64,000 bases of DNA from an uncultured Phocaeicola sp. GTDB taxonomy: Bacteria > Bacteroidota > Bacteroidia > Bacteroidales > Bacteroidaceae. The DNA lies in the NCBI GenBank assembly GCA_947581855.1, contig CANPVZ010000008.1, positions 94,466-158,465 of the forward strand. Direction: 5' to 3'. The stretch's first letter is position 1. Every line of letters starts with the position of its first letter. The notes under the pieces were generated by a model that was not told the origin of the DNA, did no database searches, and saw only the letters and a program-made list of their open reading frames with translations. The position numbers were made by a program, and so were the translations under genes. Shown in pieces: positions 12,782 through 23,094 of this stretch.

Positions 12782-15484
12782 TTAGTAAAATAACCAATCC
12801 ATTGCTTCATCGGTACCTTCCAACGCAGCATTGCGTGCTTTCAGTTCCGTATCGGTAAATCCTAAAACCAAGGTATATCCTTTCGGCAATAACAAGGTAT
12901 GCTTTCCCGCATTAAAATGATAAGCATGAATATTAGCCAAAGGCATTTTATCCAAATGAATTGCATTAGTCAACAAAGGCTCGGCTTGTCCATATTCGTT
13001 GGCCGAAGCATCTGTTTCCAATTTAGGCGCTTTCGCATATTTCTTCTGGTCATCTTTGAAGTAACCTACCAACAACTGAACAGGGCCTTCACACTCGAAT
13101 TCTAATTTCGTGCCTTCCTTACGCTGAGCGTCACCATTCAAACAGAAAGCTGTTAAACCTTCCAATTCCGGCGCCAATGCCTTTACTTTATTATCCGGCA
13201 TATTACTTAACAAGGTTGTTCCTGCGGTGAGCGTCACCCGTTTCCAGTTTCCATTCAGTTTCACTTTAGCATCGGTAGCCGGTGTAACAGTCTCTTTTGT
13301 TTCCTTCAAAGTTCCAGCTTCTTTTGCTTTCAACATTTCCAAGTTGGCCTTGAAATTGCTCAGTTCTTTCTCATAATGCAGCAACATTTCAGTCCAAGTT
13401 TTATTTTTACCCTCATCACCACCGATAGGAATACGACGCTGTGCCGTTTGCATACTGTTAGCATACAAATAATGCCCCTTTGTCAACTCCACTAATTTAC
13501 GATAATGTTCAAGGCTCTCCTCTAAAAGCGGCACTGCTGCATCCAGATACTTCAAATCTTTTCCCCATTGATAGTTAAGCACCTGTTGCGCTGCCTTTAC
13601 TTTCAAATTAAATGCATAAGCGAACTCTCTGTAACAATGCATATCATTACGCAAGCGGTCCAATTCTTCCTTATTCCACTTAGCCTTGCCTTCCAATTGA
13701 TCGATCGCTGCAACTGCCTTCTCACCATGTTGAACGCATTGCTCAACAATATCCAAGGGAAGCTCACCTTCGTGAGGTTGTTTCTTCCACTCTTTCTCTA
13801 CAAACTCAATCAGCTTTTCCCCTTTAGGACCACAGCTTTCATAAAATCCCGGATAAACCGTATACTTATAAGGATTCACCAACTGACTCACGAACATTCC
13901 CAGCAAAAGTGTTTGACGGTTACCTTCCGTAATACCGAAACGGCGTAACAATTTAGGCGCAATTTCGCCGGATTCTTCATACGCTTCACGTACCAAAGCA
14001 GCATTATCTGCAGAAAGACCATAAAAACGACCGAACACATGGTCCCAGTAAACTTTCTCATTCTCGCGATCGCGACGGCAATTCCATGCATAGCGTCCCC
14101 ACGCCTTATACCAAGGCCAATCACGATCTAATTGCAGCTCGCGTCCGCCCGCTATGCTATCCGCGGAATAAGGCCAATCCCAATAAGAGGCTTGCGGATA
14201 AAGATGCAACGCATTGGCTCCATGTACATCGTGCATTGCTTGCACTGCTTTCTGAGTAAAATCTGGAGAAGCCCAGCGGAACGGCTCCAAATTTGCCAAC
14301 ACATGCACATTACTGATATGAATACTACCTAAAGCACTCAGTCCTTTATGGATCTCGCCCCAGGGTCCGCCCGGCTGATAAGTTGTTAACGATTCTCCAT
14401 TATACTTATGCATCGTATATAGGTTTTTATAAAGCGGAAGCGCAGCATCCATCACCATTTTACAGTTAGTATCATGAGCACGTAGCAATACAGGAGGTTC
14501 GTCCGTACGTCCTAATGCCGTCAAACCATCCTTTATACCCGGAATAATGGTTTTGGTAAACCACTCCACATCGTCTTCATATGTATCCATTGCTTCACCC
14601 AAGCAAACCAGCAAACCTACATTAGGATACTTCTCAATAAATGCCGCAACACTTTTGCGGGTATAATCGCTTAAAAGTGGAGTGATAGGACGGTTACGAT
14701 CTTGCGTCTTAATACCGTAATGTTCAGCGAACGGCTTAGATACAAGAATATTATAGAACATCTGAATCACAAAAATACCACGTTTATCGGCCTCTTGCGT
14801 GAGGAAAGAAAACATCTCTTCGTTCTTTTTGAATGTTTCATCATCTACTTCTACAGCAAACGGATAATCTTTCAGTTTCACCAATGACGCAAACGGATGA
14901 CCATTCCACAAATAGAGAGAATTCATGCGATTCTCCACCAACATATCCAGATATTTTATCCAAAGCTCTTTATCATAGAACCACGGAAAGTTCTCCGGAG
15001 TATAAGGATATTCATATACGGCACGTCCCGGCAAAATAAACATCTTTTGAACACCAATGCAACCGCCACGAAGCACCATCTCCGGAGCTTCCGTAAGGTT
15101 CTCGGGACAATCCAATTCATCCTTCAGCTCCATACGATCAATCAATTCACGACAACCATAAATCACACCACTACCGTCGTTTCCACATACAGTCGTCAAA
15201 TTATCTTTTGTCGTAATGGTAAATCCTTCTTTCGGCAAGCCGTCCTGTTCGGAAACCGTCAATCGGATAATTTTCGATGCTTTAGAATCAGCGGAAGGAC
15301 TCTCTGTTGTATAAAATACTTTATATCCATGTTTTTCCAAAGCCGCTTTCAGTTGCTCTCCAGCAAATTCCATCCGGTTGGAAGGATTCTCCTGCAGTTG
15401 CACTGCAATCGTCTCTCTCGCACAACTGGTCACCAAACAAGCCAGCACTATAACTACTATATGTTTTAATATCTTCATATTCAA
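12782..15484 (-). CDS. GH138 alpha-D-galacturonidase
   Basis: 900 residues. The N-terminus is a lipoprotein signal (IVVIVLACLVTSC, lipobox LVTSC), so it is membrane anchored. An N-terminal GH20b-like domain (about 25-140) precedes a TIM barrel starting near VLRGGCIGVQKMF, then an alpha-helical region (about 560-720) and a C-terminal beta domain. This matches GH138 (BT_0997 and its characterised homologue), which removes the alpha-1,2-linked GalA of RG-II chain A. The initiator may be Met1 or Met3. Its 3' end is 14 bp before GH137+GH2 and its start is 8 bp after the GH78 stop, so it is translated within the same long transcript. Confidence 0.9.
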   Translation of the reverse strand: MNMKILKHIVVIVLACLVTSCARETIAVQLQENPSNRMEFAGEQLKAALEKHGYKVFYTTESPSADSKASKIIRLTVSEQDGLPKEGFTITTKDNLTTVCGNDGSGVIYGCRELIDRMELKDELDCPENLTEAPEMVLRGGCIGVQKMFILPGRAVYEYPYTPENFPWFYDKELWIKYLDMLVENRMNSLYLWNGHPFASLVKLKDYPFAVEVDDETFKKNEEMFSFLTQEADKRGIFVIQMFYNILVSKPFAEHYGIKTQDRNRPITPLLSDYTRKSVAAFIEKYPNVGLLVCLGEAMDTYEDDVEWFTKTIIPGIKDGLTALGRTDEPPVLLRAHDTNCKMVMDAALPLYKNLYTMHKYNGESLTTYQPGGPWGEIHKGLSALGSIHISNVHVLANLEPFRWASPDFTQKAVQAMHDVHGANALHLYPQASYWDWPYSADSIAGGRELQLDRDWPWYKAWGRYAWNCRRDRENEKVYWDHVFGRFYGLSADNAALVREAYEESGEIAPKLLRRFGITEGNRQTLLLGMFVSQLVNPYKYTVYPGFYESCGPKGEKLIEFVEKEWKKQPHEGELPLDIVEQCVQHGEKAVAAIDQLEGKAKWNKEELDRLRNDMHCYREFAYAFNLKVKAAQQVLNYQWGKDLKYLDAAVPLLEESLEHYRKLVELTKGHYLYANSMQTAQRRIPIGGDEGKNKTWTEMLLHYEKELSNFKANLEMLKAKEAGTLKETKETVTPATDAKVKLNGNWKRVTLTAGTTLLSNMPDNKVKALAPELEGLTAFCLNGDAQRKEGTKLEFECEGPVQLLVGYFKDDQKKYAKAPKLETDASANEYGQAEPLLTNAIHLDKMPLANIHAYHFNAGKHTLLLPKGYTLVLGFTDTELKARNAALEGTDEAMDWLFY

Positions 15485-15492
15485 AATAACTT

Positions 15493-17640
15493 TTAATATT
15501 TAATAATTACTTCATCGGATGTTTCAATCCACAAGCGGAAATTAATATCACCTACTTTCTCTATTCTTCCGGCAGAAGTTTCGGGAATATTCTTCTCCGA
15601 TACAAAATATACATATCCTTTACCCTTATTGGGTTTTACTTTTATTACTTCGGTGTCCATATATACGTGAATATCTCCGTCAGGAGTCGGCACAGTACCT
15701 TCCATCCATTTCAAGCCGCCTAATACAGGTCTTACTTCGAATTCCTCATACCCTTTCTTCACCGGCTTCACACCTAAATAGTACTTACCCAACAAATAAA
15801 CAGGACTTGCTCCCCAAGCATGGCAAAAGCTCTTTCCATATGGGCGCCCGTACATAGTGAGATGTTGCGTACCGCTTTCATTCGGATTATATTTCTCCCA
15901 AAAAGAGGTTGCTCCGGCTTTCAACATACCGCCCCAATAATCTTTCATTTCCTTCATCACTTGTGTCTGATATCCCATGGCACACATTGCCTCCAGCTCA
16001 TAAAATCGCATATATGGAGTAGTAATTTTCAACACTTCATCGTTGAGCATCACGTTCTTCATTACCGAATTTTTCTTCTCTTCGTCAAGATAACCAAGCG
16101 TAATGGCAAACATATTCGGAAACTTATTTATTTGCTCACTCTTCTTGCCATCCTCTATATTGTGAACAATAGCTTGTTTTTCCTCATTCCAAAATGCAGG
16201 TAACAGTTTGGCACGAAGATTAGCTGCAAGCATATTGTATTTAGCCGCATCTTCCTTATTATCTACCAACCCTGCGCAAAGTTGCATCGTTTCGAGGCTT
16301 TTACAGAAAAGAATTTGCTCAAATGCCAAGGCACCTTGCTTACTCATCGGAAAATCCGCCCAATCGACAAATACCCAATCACCGGTCAGACCTTCCACCA
16401 TTCCGTCTTTATTGGTACGCCCCAACACATAATCCATCATTGTCTGCATACGCGGATAAACTTGCGATACGAAATGCTTGTCACCCGTATACATATAGTA
16501 ATCATAGATACTTAGAAACCAATAGAACGTATAGTCCATAATGGTATTAGAATGGCTCGTTACAGGATCTTTCCCACGTAATAGCCATATAGTACGTTTT
16601 ACTGTTTCTGTATCAAAGAAAAGATAATAATTCATTAAATAGCTCTGGATAGCATCGCCACTCCAAACCCAACGATCGCGCTTGATACCGTCGATAAAAA
16701 ACTCGCGGGTAGTCAGATGCATGGTATATGCGCCTATCTCCCAGATTCGATTCAACTCTTCATCATCACACTTGAACGAAGCCCGATAATTCTCCGGCAA
16801 ATATTCGTATTGCATCGATATATCTGTCAGCTTCACCTCCGTATCAGTCGTCACGTATACATAGCGGAACGCCTTACTATTCTCCAGCACATAGTCGCCG
16901 GCCAGTTCCGAAGTATGATTCAATGCCATATCGGTAACAAGTCTACCGTCTATCGCAATCTTATCTAAAGTCTCGCAATATTCTGTATCCAACGCCTCTT
17001 CCGCACTTTCGCCATAGTATATATTAACGATACCTTTACCGCCCAATCCTTTCAGCACGACAAATCCAAAAGTCTCCTTACCAAAGTCATACAATATTCC
17101 TTCTTTCTGGTTTCTTTTCGATACGGCATTCTGCGGTTCACGGGCCAAAGTAAATGCCGACGGACGTTGAGAAGCCTCATCAAAGTTCCAGCATCCGGCA
17201 TCCATATAGACTGTTGCAGAAGTATCACTTGCTTTACCGCTCTCGTCAATCCACTCCTTATCTTCGTAAGTGACTTTCCAAGTAGCGTCGGAATTGACAG
17301 TTTCACCTTTTATATATATAGCAGGAGGAGTTGCCTGATTCCAAACCTTTATATTCAAGCTATGCTTTCCCGCAGGAAGCATAAATTTCTCCGGCATACC
17401 AAATTGCAACTTACCGTCAAACTTTATATTATACTTGCCCTCTACAGCAATATATATTTCCTCAGCCTGTTGTAAATCAAGTTTTTTACTAAACTCTACC
17501 GTTACATAATGACTGTCCATCTTCCAGAAAGGCGGAAAGAACGCACCTCGCTCCGTACGACGGTTATTCATTTTGTTACCGAGCCATATCTCATAATCGC
17601 CCGGATACCATATCCATGTAGCTTTAGATGTTGTCCCCAT
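15493..17640 (-). CDS. GH78 alpha-L-rhamnosidase without signal peptide
   Basis: I take the ATG at 17638-17640 (MGTTSKATWIWYPGDY), 715 residues, preceded by AAAGAAAG. A longer frame to 17676 only reads through the end of the MFS gene. The start overlaps the MFS stop by 17 nt, implying translational coupling. The GH78 barrel motif FFIDGIKRDRW is present, with an Asp where many members have Glu, and SFWEKYN supplies a candidate base. There is no signal peptide, unlike the close paralogue at 60690-62879, whose mature sequence begins at the same TWIWYPGDYEIW. A cytoplasmic location next to an inner-membrane transporter is therefore plausible. It corresponds by order to BT_1001. Confidence 0.9.
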   Translation of the reverse strand: MGTTSKATWIWYPGDYEIWLGNKMNNRRTERGAFFPPFWKMDSHYVTVEFSKKLDLQQAEEIYIAVEGKYNIKFDGKLQFGMPEKFMLPAGKHSLNIKVWNQATPPAIYIKGETVNSDATWKVTYEDKEWIDESGKASDTSATVYMDAGCWNFDEASQRPSAFTLAREPQNAVSKRNQKEGILYDFGKETFGFVVLKGLGGKGIVNIYYGESAEEALDTEYCETLDKIAIDGRLVTDMALNHTSELAGDYVLENSKAFRYVYVTTDTEVKLTDISMQYEYLPENYRASFKCDDEELNRIWEIGAYTMHLTTREFFIDGIKRDRWVWSGDAIQSYLMNYYLFFDTETVKRTIWLLRGKDPVTSHSNTIMDYTFYWFLSIYDYYMYTGDKHFVSQVYPRMQTMMDYVLGRTNKDGMVEGLTGDWVFVDWADFPMSKQGALAFEQILFCKSLETMQLCAGLVDNKEDAAKYNMLAANLRAKLLPAFWNEEKQAIVHNIEDGKKSEQINKFPNMFAITLGYLDEEKKNSVMKNVMLNDEVLKITTPYMRFYELEAMCAMGYQTQVMKEMKDYWGGMLKAGATSFWEKYNPNESGTQHLTMYGRPYGKSFCHAWGASPVYLLGKYYLGVKPVKKGYEEFEVRPVLGGLKWMEGTVPTPDGDIHVYMDTEVIKVKPNKGKGYVYFVSEKNIPETSAGRIEKVGDINFRLWIETSDEVIIKY

Positions 17641-18988
17641 ATCTTTCTTTAGTAATCTGTTCCAACGACTTTCCACGTGTTTTAGGAGCCCATACCGTTC
17701 CGATAATCATGGAAGCAATCAATAATCCCATCATAATATATGCCGCACGATAGAAACCTTCGCCATTCTCACCATAGATATACACGAAGCCTAATCCCCA
17801 TACAGCGGATACACCACGTACCACAAAGAACATAACTCCCTGAGCTGCCGCCCTATACTTAGCAGGAAACAGTTCGGAAGCCCACAGCGCATAGAACGCC
17901 TGTACAGATACACCTGCCTGGATAGCCCAAAGGAACGTGAAGAACAGCAAACCGGAAATACTGCGTATACCTACCGTCACAATTATAAGCCATGCAATCA
18001 CTCCCGTGCCTACACCAAAACAATATAACCATCGTTGGTTCACCTTATCCACTACCATGGCAAAACCAAAAGTAGCGAATATAATAATGATCCATTGTGC
18101 AGCCGACAACATGTTGGCATGCACATTGGATAGTCCGCCGGCTGTTTCATAAATATGCTGTTGGAAAAATCCCATTACCGAACTTACCAGATTCCATGTA
18201 AGATACATACCTGCAAGGAATATCATCGTACGAATATTTACTTTATTGGTAAACAAAGTGCCAAATGAAGCAAATGTCCCGCCCTGCTTTTGTGTAACCT
18301 GCGCCGACTTAGCGGCTTTCCATTCTTCCGATTCGTTCAAACGACGTTGCAACATCCATGCCACAAGCGCAACTACAAACAGCGAAGCAAATACGATCCG
18401 GCTACTGAACACATTCAGAGCCGCGCCGCTTACAGTTCCATCGGTTAATAGTGAGGCAACTTTTTCCACCCAACCGAAGAGAACGCCTTTCGTACCGTCG
18501 CCTGTAGGAGGAGCAAATAACATACCAAGCACCAGAATGATGGTAGGTCCCACGCCCCATGCCATCTGCGAGATGCCGATATTTCGTCCACGGTTACTTA
18601 CCTCGGAATTTTCGGAAATATATGTCCACGAAGCAGGCACTCCCACACCTACCGATATGCCCGTAATCAGGAATCCGGTAAGCAACATGGGGAAATTCAC
18701 CGATACAATGATGATTGCCACGCCCAGCATATAGATTAACATATTATACGTATAAATAGCTTTTCGTCCGTATTTATCGGCCAAGAAGCCTCCCATAATC
18801 GCACCGATCGCCGCTCCCAGACAGTTAGCGCTGATTGCGTTAAGCCAACCCAGATGTCCTTCGGTCAGCCCGAGATAATTTTGCCAGAGAGTCAATCCAC
18901 TGGCTCCCGCCACAATAGCGCCGGCATCCAAATAGTTGGTCAGCGATACGGCAATTGTGCTTTTCAAACTTCCTTTTTGGTTTTTCAT
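17624..18988 (-). CDS. MFS transporter, sugar/organic-acid type
   Basis: 454 residues with about 12 hydrophobic segments. The cytoplasmic loop 2-3 motif GGFLADKYGRKAIY is the MFS signature A, and the central loop contains RRLNESEEWK. The C-terminus is short and basic. It lies inside the RG-II operon between GH141 and the leaderless GH78, with a 17-nt overlap into the latter, so it most likely imports a released RG-II sugar, oligosaccharide or acid across the inner membrane. Substrate cannot be read from the sequence; rhamnose, L-galactose, apiose, aceric acid and a rhamnosylated oligosaccharide are all possible. The start at 18986-18988 is 26 bp after the GH141 stop. Confidence 0.88.
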   Translation of the reverse strand: MKNQKGSLKSTIAVSLTNYLDAGAIVAGASGLTLWQNYLGLTEGHLGWLNAISANCLGAAIGAIMGGFLADKYGRKAIYTYNMLIYMLGVAIIIVSVNFPMLLTGFLITGISVGVGVPASWTYISENSEVSNRGRNIGISQMAWGVGPTIILVLGMLFAPPTGDGTKGVLFGWVEKVASLLTDGTVSGAALNVFSSRIVFASLFVVALVAWMLQRRLNESEEWKAAKSAQVTQKQGGTFASFGTLFTNKVNIRTMIFLAGMYLTWNLVSSVMGFFQQHIYETAGGLSNVHANMLSAAQWIIIIFATFGFAMVVDKVNQRWLYCFGVGTGVIAWLIIVTVGIRSISGLLFFTFLWAIQAGVSVQAFYALWASELFPAKYRAAAQGVMFFVVRGVSAVWGLGFVYIYGENGEGFYRAAYIMMGLLIASMIIGTVWAPKTRGKSLEQITKERYGDNI

Positions 18989-19014
18989 ATCATTTAATAT
19001 TAGATTTTAGGTTC

Positions 19015-20829
19015 TTATTTCATCGGTTGGATAAGTCCGGCTTTCGCCTTGATGCTGTCGTTCACCATCGGACCGTTGTTCTCCCATACGTTGCCCGGGC
19101 CATTGGCATTTTTCAGGAATTTCTCCCCTTCCGTCCAATTATCCTTCACGGTAATGAACGAAGAACCCTCGTCGGTATAAAGGTAGAACCAATGATTCGG
19201 GTCGTGTGCATAGCCCGGCACATAAATGCTGTGTACAACATTCTCTGTTATATAACTTTTCGGCTGCGAACCCAGCGTATAGATACCGGCCGTATCATAC
19301 ATGTGTTTCGCATAATGGTGAATCAGGTTCGCATGCACCACATTATTGCGCATGCAATTCACACTTTGTGTCCACCCCCAGCCCAAACTGATACCGGTAT
19401 AGGACACTTCGCTTATTTCGTTATGTTCTATTGTAATGTCTGCAACGTAACCGGCACAGATGCCCACGCATCCCCAATCTTCGTTGGAAACATTTGTTAT
19501 CAGAGAGTTACGTATAGTTTGATGCGTACAAAGTTCACGACGATCATACGGATCATACGGTTTATGCGTTTCATGTGCTGCGGGAGAGAAACTGCCTACC
19601 ACGATTCCGTTTCCGGCAATATCCCGAAACAGACAGCCCTCTACAGTCCCTCCGTGTGTGGCTTCCACATAATCCAAACCGGTAGAGCCTAGATGTTCGA
19701 ACGTACAACCCGAAAAATCAATATCATCGGCAAAACGTACCTGCACTGCTGAGGCAGGACGCCCCAGCCAGCCCTGATTATCCAGCTTATGATTGCGATA
19801 GTTACGAATCATTTTAGGATTAATTTTGTAACCGTCCGTCAGATACATACCTGCCTGCAAAGGAACATGGCCTTGTAAAGAAGGACGCATCCAGGTAGAA
19901 TGGTTGAAAGTTACATTCTTAAACCGTACGTTTTTAACCGGATCATCAATTGTTCCTAGCACCTGTACAAGCGTCTCTACTGCCGGTACCACCACTTCTG
20001 CGCTGCGCATATCTTCATTTGCCCGCGGATAATAGTACACTTTACGAGTATCTATATCATGGTACCACTCACCCGGACGGTCGAGCAATTCTTTCGCATT
20101 GGTAAGATAGAAAGCCGAATTGTGTCCGTCGGTCGTTACCATCGGACGCGGCCAAGGATGCTCAAACTGAATACGGCTTTCGGGATCGTGGAAACGAACA
20201 GCCGCCGAATCACCTTGTATATCGATGGACTTGATACGCAGATTGGCCACGCACCACATTTCATGCAGCACCATCTCGGCATAAGGCGCATTTTTTATCT
20301 TTTTCACCGCCTCTGATGGCACCCAAAGGATACGGTTTTTCGCATCATTGTTAATAATACGATACATCTTCTCGAAATCTTCCACATCGCGGGCGCGGTC
20401 GGCTTTCACCCCGTTCACCCACAGCTGGCGGAAGTCCAGCGGTCGTCCGTTAAAAGAAGGAACGTCCGCCACCCAAAGCTTTCCTTGTTTCTTCCAACCG
20501 GAAAGAATTACTCCTCCACTTATCGAAGAGCCTTTTTCTCCTTCTATAATAGTAGGAGAATCCGGTGTTCCACTATCTTCCGGACGTATAAATAAAGGTT
20601 CGTACACGCCATGTACCCCTTCCATCAAGTGAATGGTTACTCCGTTTTTCACGCTTTCATCGTTTAATCTGCGCAATTCCCGAGCCTGACGCAAAGCAGC
20701 TGTCAACGAAGCCTTTGGAGCACTCTTCGAACCGTCTCCCGCATCGTTTCCGGCAGGTGACACCCATATATCCGCAGCCGAAAGGCTGACACTCATCGCT
20801 AAAAATAATCCTGTAACGATATGTTTCAT
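19015..20829 (-). CDS. GH141 alpha-L-fucosidase-type parallel beta-helix
   Basis: I choose the ATG at 20827-20829, giving MKHIVTGLFLAMSVSLSAADIW with a clean signal peptide. The upstream ATG at 20865 would overlap GH127 and bury the signal. The 604-residue protein opens with IWVSPAGNDAGDGSK and runs as a right-handed beta-helix with repeated short strands (VKNVRFKNVTF, DITIEHNEISEV, GTVEGCLFRDI). This matches GH141 (BT_1002), reported to remove L-fucose in RG-II chain A. It sits 14 bp after GH127 and 26 bp before MFS. Family confidence is good; activity is from memory of the family. Confidence 0.87.
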   Translation of the reverse strand: MKHIVTGLFLAMSVSLSAADIWVSPAGNDAGDGSKSAPKASLTAALRQARELRRLNDESVKNGVTIHLMEGVHGVYEPLFIRPEDSGTPDSPTIIEGEKGSSISGGVILSGWKKQGKLWVADVPSFNGRPLDFRQLWVNGVKADRARDVEDFEKMYRIINNDAKNRILWVPSEAVKKIKNAPYAEMVLHEMWCVANLRIKSIDIQGDSAAVRFHDPESRIQFEHPWPRPMVTTDGHNSAFYLTNAKELLDRPGEWYHDIDTRKVYYYPRANEDMRSAEVVVPAVETLVQVLGTIDDPVKNVRFKNVTFNHSTWMRPSLQGHVPLQAGMYLTDGYKINPKMIRNYRNHKLDNQGWLGRPASAVQVRFADDIDFSGCTFEHLGSTGLDYVEATHGGTVEGCLFRDIAGNGIVVGSFSPAAHETHKPYDPYDRRELCTHQTIRNSLITNVSNEDWGCVGICAGYVADITIEHNEISEVSYTGISLGWGWTQSVNCMRNNVVHANLIHHYAKHMYDTAGIYTLGSQPKSYITENVVHSIYVPGYAHDPNHWFYLYTDEGSSFITVKDNWTEGEKFLKNANGPGNVWENNGPMVNDSIKAKAGLIQPMK

Positions 20830-20843
20830 AGTTTCAATCGGTT

Positions 20844-22934
20844 TTACTTTGCCAATGGCATCCACACGGTCATTTCCGCCTTACCCCGGTTTCCCCATGC
20901 AAAATAAGGAATTAATTGTATCTTCACTTTTTTGTCGGCCTTGCCCACTTCGCGGTAAAGCGTATTGGTCCACGCTTCGTCTTCAATCAAACGAGCTGTG
21001 CCTTCCAGCGCCACCATACGGCTTCCGTCAATCGAAATTTCTTTGGTGGAAAACTTCATATCCGCAGGAATTAACACATTATCTATTTTCTTGCCGCCTT
21101 CGATATCCATGCTTTCCAAGCAATATACCAACGGACCGCGCTTCACTACTGTTTGGTTACGAGTTTCCTCTACCAACGGGTTAGACTCCAACAATTTCAC
21201 TTCCATGTCCATATCGAACTCCACTACATCACCTTTCTTCCACACACGGTTTACTTCAGCATACGTATTGGGAGCTACCTTTACTTCAACCGGTTCACCG
21301 TTCACCTTGACCGTAACTTTGTCGCACCATTCGGGGATACGCAAATAAAGAGATAAAGCCTGTTTCTTCGGGGCTTCTACAAAAGTCAACTTCACATTGC
21401 CGTCATACGGATAGCCTGTTTCCTGTGTTAACGTTAAAGGCATCTTCTTACCGAAAGAAGTTTTTAATTCGTTCGCGCCATACAGATTACACCAAATGGC
21501 ATTCTCGCCCACCGTATAAGCATAATTCTGCGCTTCGCAAATAGTACGTAACGTATTAGGCGGACAGCAGAAACAACTGATATATTCCTGGCGTTCTTTC
21601 GGCCAGCGAAGTGTATAAGGGAAGTCGGCACTGATACGCAACGGATTGGTATAGAAATAACGTTTTCCATCCAAGCTTACGCCGCTGAGCACACTGTTAT
21701 AAAGGGCCGTTTCTACAATTTCGGCATATTTGGCATCACCAGTAGTGGCGAGCATACGCCAATTGAAAAGCATATTACCGATATTGGCACAAGTTTCGTT
21801 ATGAGCAGTGCTGTTCGGCAACTGATAAGCGCGTCCGTAGCTTTGATGAACTTTCTGAATACTATCCGGTTCATAGCAAGTCCCATCGGGAGAAGTTCCG
21901 TCATATAAGGCACCACAGGCACCCGTTACATACATCTTGCGGTTTACAATATCGTTCCAGATACTTGTCAGATTCTTCATCAGTTGTTCCTCACCGGTCT
22001 CGGCATAGACATCAGCCACACCGGCATACAAATAGTTGGCGCGCACGGCATGTCCCATAGCGTTATATTGGTCGCGGAAAGGAATACGGTCTTGATTGTC
22101 ATCGGTACCATTCTCCACCATACCGCGGATATTGATTAAGTTTTTGGAAAGTTCAAGATAACGAGGATTTCCTGTCGCACGGTACATCTCCACCACACCC
22201 ATGTAGTGAGAAGGACAGATGGCATTGCGAGCTAACTCGGCCGAAGCTGTTTCATAGAAATGGCATAAGAAATCGGTTGCTTTGATAGCCGCGTCAAACA
22301 AGGTACGCTTGCCCGTTGCGCGATAATGAGTGATTCCGGCCATCATCAAGTGGCCTAAGTTATAAGTTTCAAAGTTAAGACGATTAGCAAAAGCACCTTT
22401 TTCATCCTCGGCGCCCACTTTTGTTCCGATTACGGTCTGTTTCTGTTTGGTATGCGTATCCACGCCGCGGTTTTTCTCGTCAATGATAACCGGAGTGTGA
22501 ATATAGCCATCTTCCCGTTGGGCTTTCACCACCTGATCGATAAACTTATCCATCAATGCATCCAGTTCGGGGTTCTTATTCACAGCATATACCGCAGCTA
22601 CCGCTTCTAACCATTTATACATATCACCGTCGTGGAAAGGAGGTCCCCAATGTTCACCCTGACAAGTACCCGCCGCAATCTCAAAATTACGGAAACCATG
22701 CGATACATCCGGGTTATTCCATGTGTTCCACATGCTTTGCAAAGAGGTATTGCTGTATACATTAAAGCGTTCGCCCCAGAATCCGCCGGTCCAACGGACA
22801 GCTCCTAAAGGCGTGTTAGCCATCTTGGCATATTCGCTTTTGCTCATATCCGTCAAACCGTTAGACTGAGCAAAGGTTGATGTGCCGGCTACGCTCGCCG
22901 TCACCACTACAAAAGTAAAAAGTTTTTTTATCAT
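20844..22934 (-). CDS. GH127 RG-II aceric-acid hydrolase type
   Basis: 696 residues with a signal peptide (MIKKLFTFVVVTASVAGTSTFAQ). It has the GH127 (alpha/alpha)6 barrel followed by beta-sandwich domains. The Zn/cysteine-nucleophile site is readable: E380 and C382 in NETC and C456-C457 in CFCCPP, spaced as in the arabinofuranosidase HypBA1. The residue 16 before E380, which is the acid/base Glu in HypBA1, is Gln364 here (VHQSYGR). The protein corresponds to BT_1003, recalled as acting on aceric acid in chain B, and a carboxylated substrate could explain the change. It is the first gene of the left-arm operon, 32 bp below a consensus promoter. Confidence 0.88.
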   Translation of the reverse strand: MIKKLFTFVVVTASVAGTSTFAQSNGLTDMSKSEYAKMANTPLGAVRWTGGFWGERFNVYSNTSLQSMWNTWNNPDVSHGFRNFEIAAGTCQGEHWGPPFHDGDMYKWLEAVAAVYAVNKNPELDALMDKFIDQVVKAQREDGYIHTPVIIDEKNRGVDTHTKQKQTVIGTKVGAEDEKGAFANRLNFETYNLGHLMMAGITHYRATGKRTLFDAAIKATDFLCHFYETASAELARNAICPSHYMGVVEMYRATGNPRYLELSKNLINIRGMVENGTDDNQDRIPFRDQYNAMGHAVRANYLYAGVADVYAETGEEQLMKNLTSIWNDIVNRKMYVTGACGALYDGTSPDGTCYEPDSIQKVHQSYGRAYQLPNSTAHNETCANIGNMLFNWRMLATTGDAKYAEIVETALYNSVLSGVSLDGKRYFYTNPLRISADFPYTLRWPKERQEYISCFCCPPNTLRTICEAQNYAYTVGENAIWCNLYGANELKTSFGKKMPLTLTQETGYPYDGNVKLTFVEAPKKQALSLYLRIPEWCDKVTVKVNGEPVEVKVAPNTYAEVNRVWKKGDVVEFDMDMEVKLLESNPLVEETRNQTVVKRGPLVYCLESMDIEGGKKIDNVLIPADMKFSTKEISIDGSRMVALEGTARLIEDEAWTNTLYREVGKADKKVKIQLIPYFAWGNRGKAEMTVWMPLAK

Positions 22935-22966
22935 AGTAATTTGTATTAGTTTCGTAGATTAACGGA

Positions 22967-22996
22967 CAAATATACATTAATTTATAAAAATCCCAA
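22967..22996 (-). promoter_or_regulatory. Bacteroides sigma-ABfr promoter for the left-arm RG-II operon
   Basis: Minus strand: -33 TTG at 22994-22996, 19-nt spacer, and -7 TATATTTG at 22967-22974, an exact TAnnTTTG match. Transcription would start near 22960, giving a leader of about 25 nt before the GH127 ATG. No other comparable promoter is seen in the rest of the left arm. Confidence 0.8.
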
Positions 22997-23094
22997 GTAG
23001 GAGTTCAAGAAAACTTTTAATTTTATAAGGAGTTTTACAATATCTCTACAAGTATTCGTCCGTCAACCTTCTCGAAACCAATTCAAATTACCGG

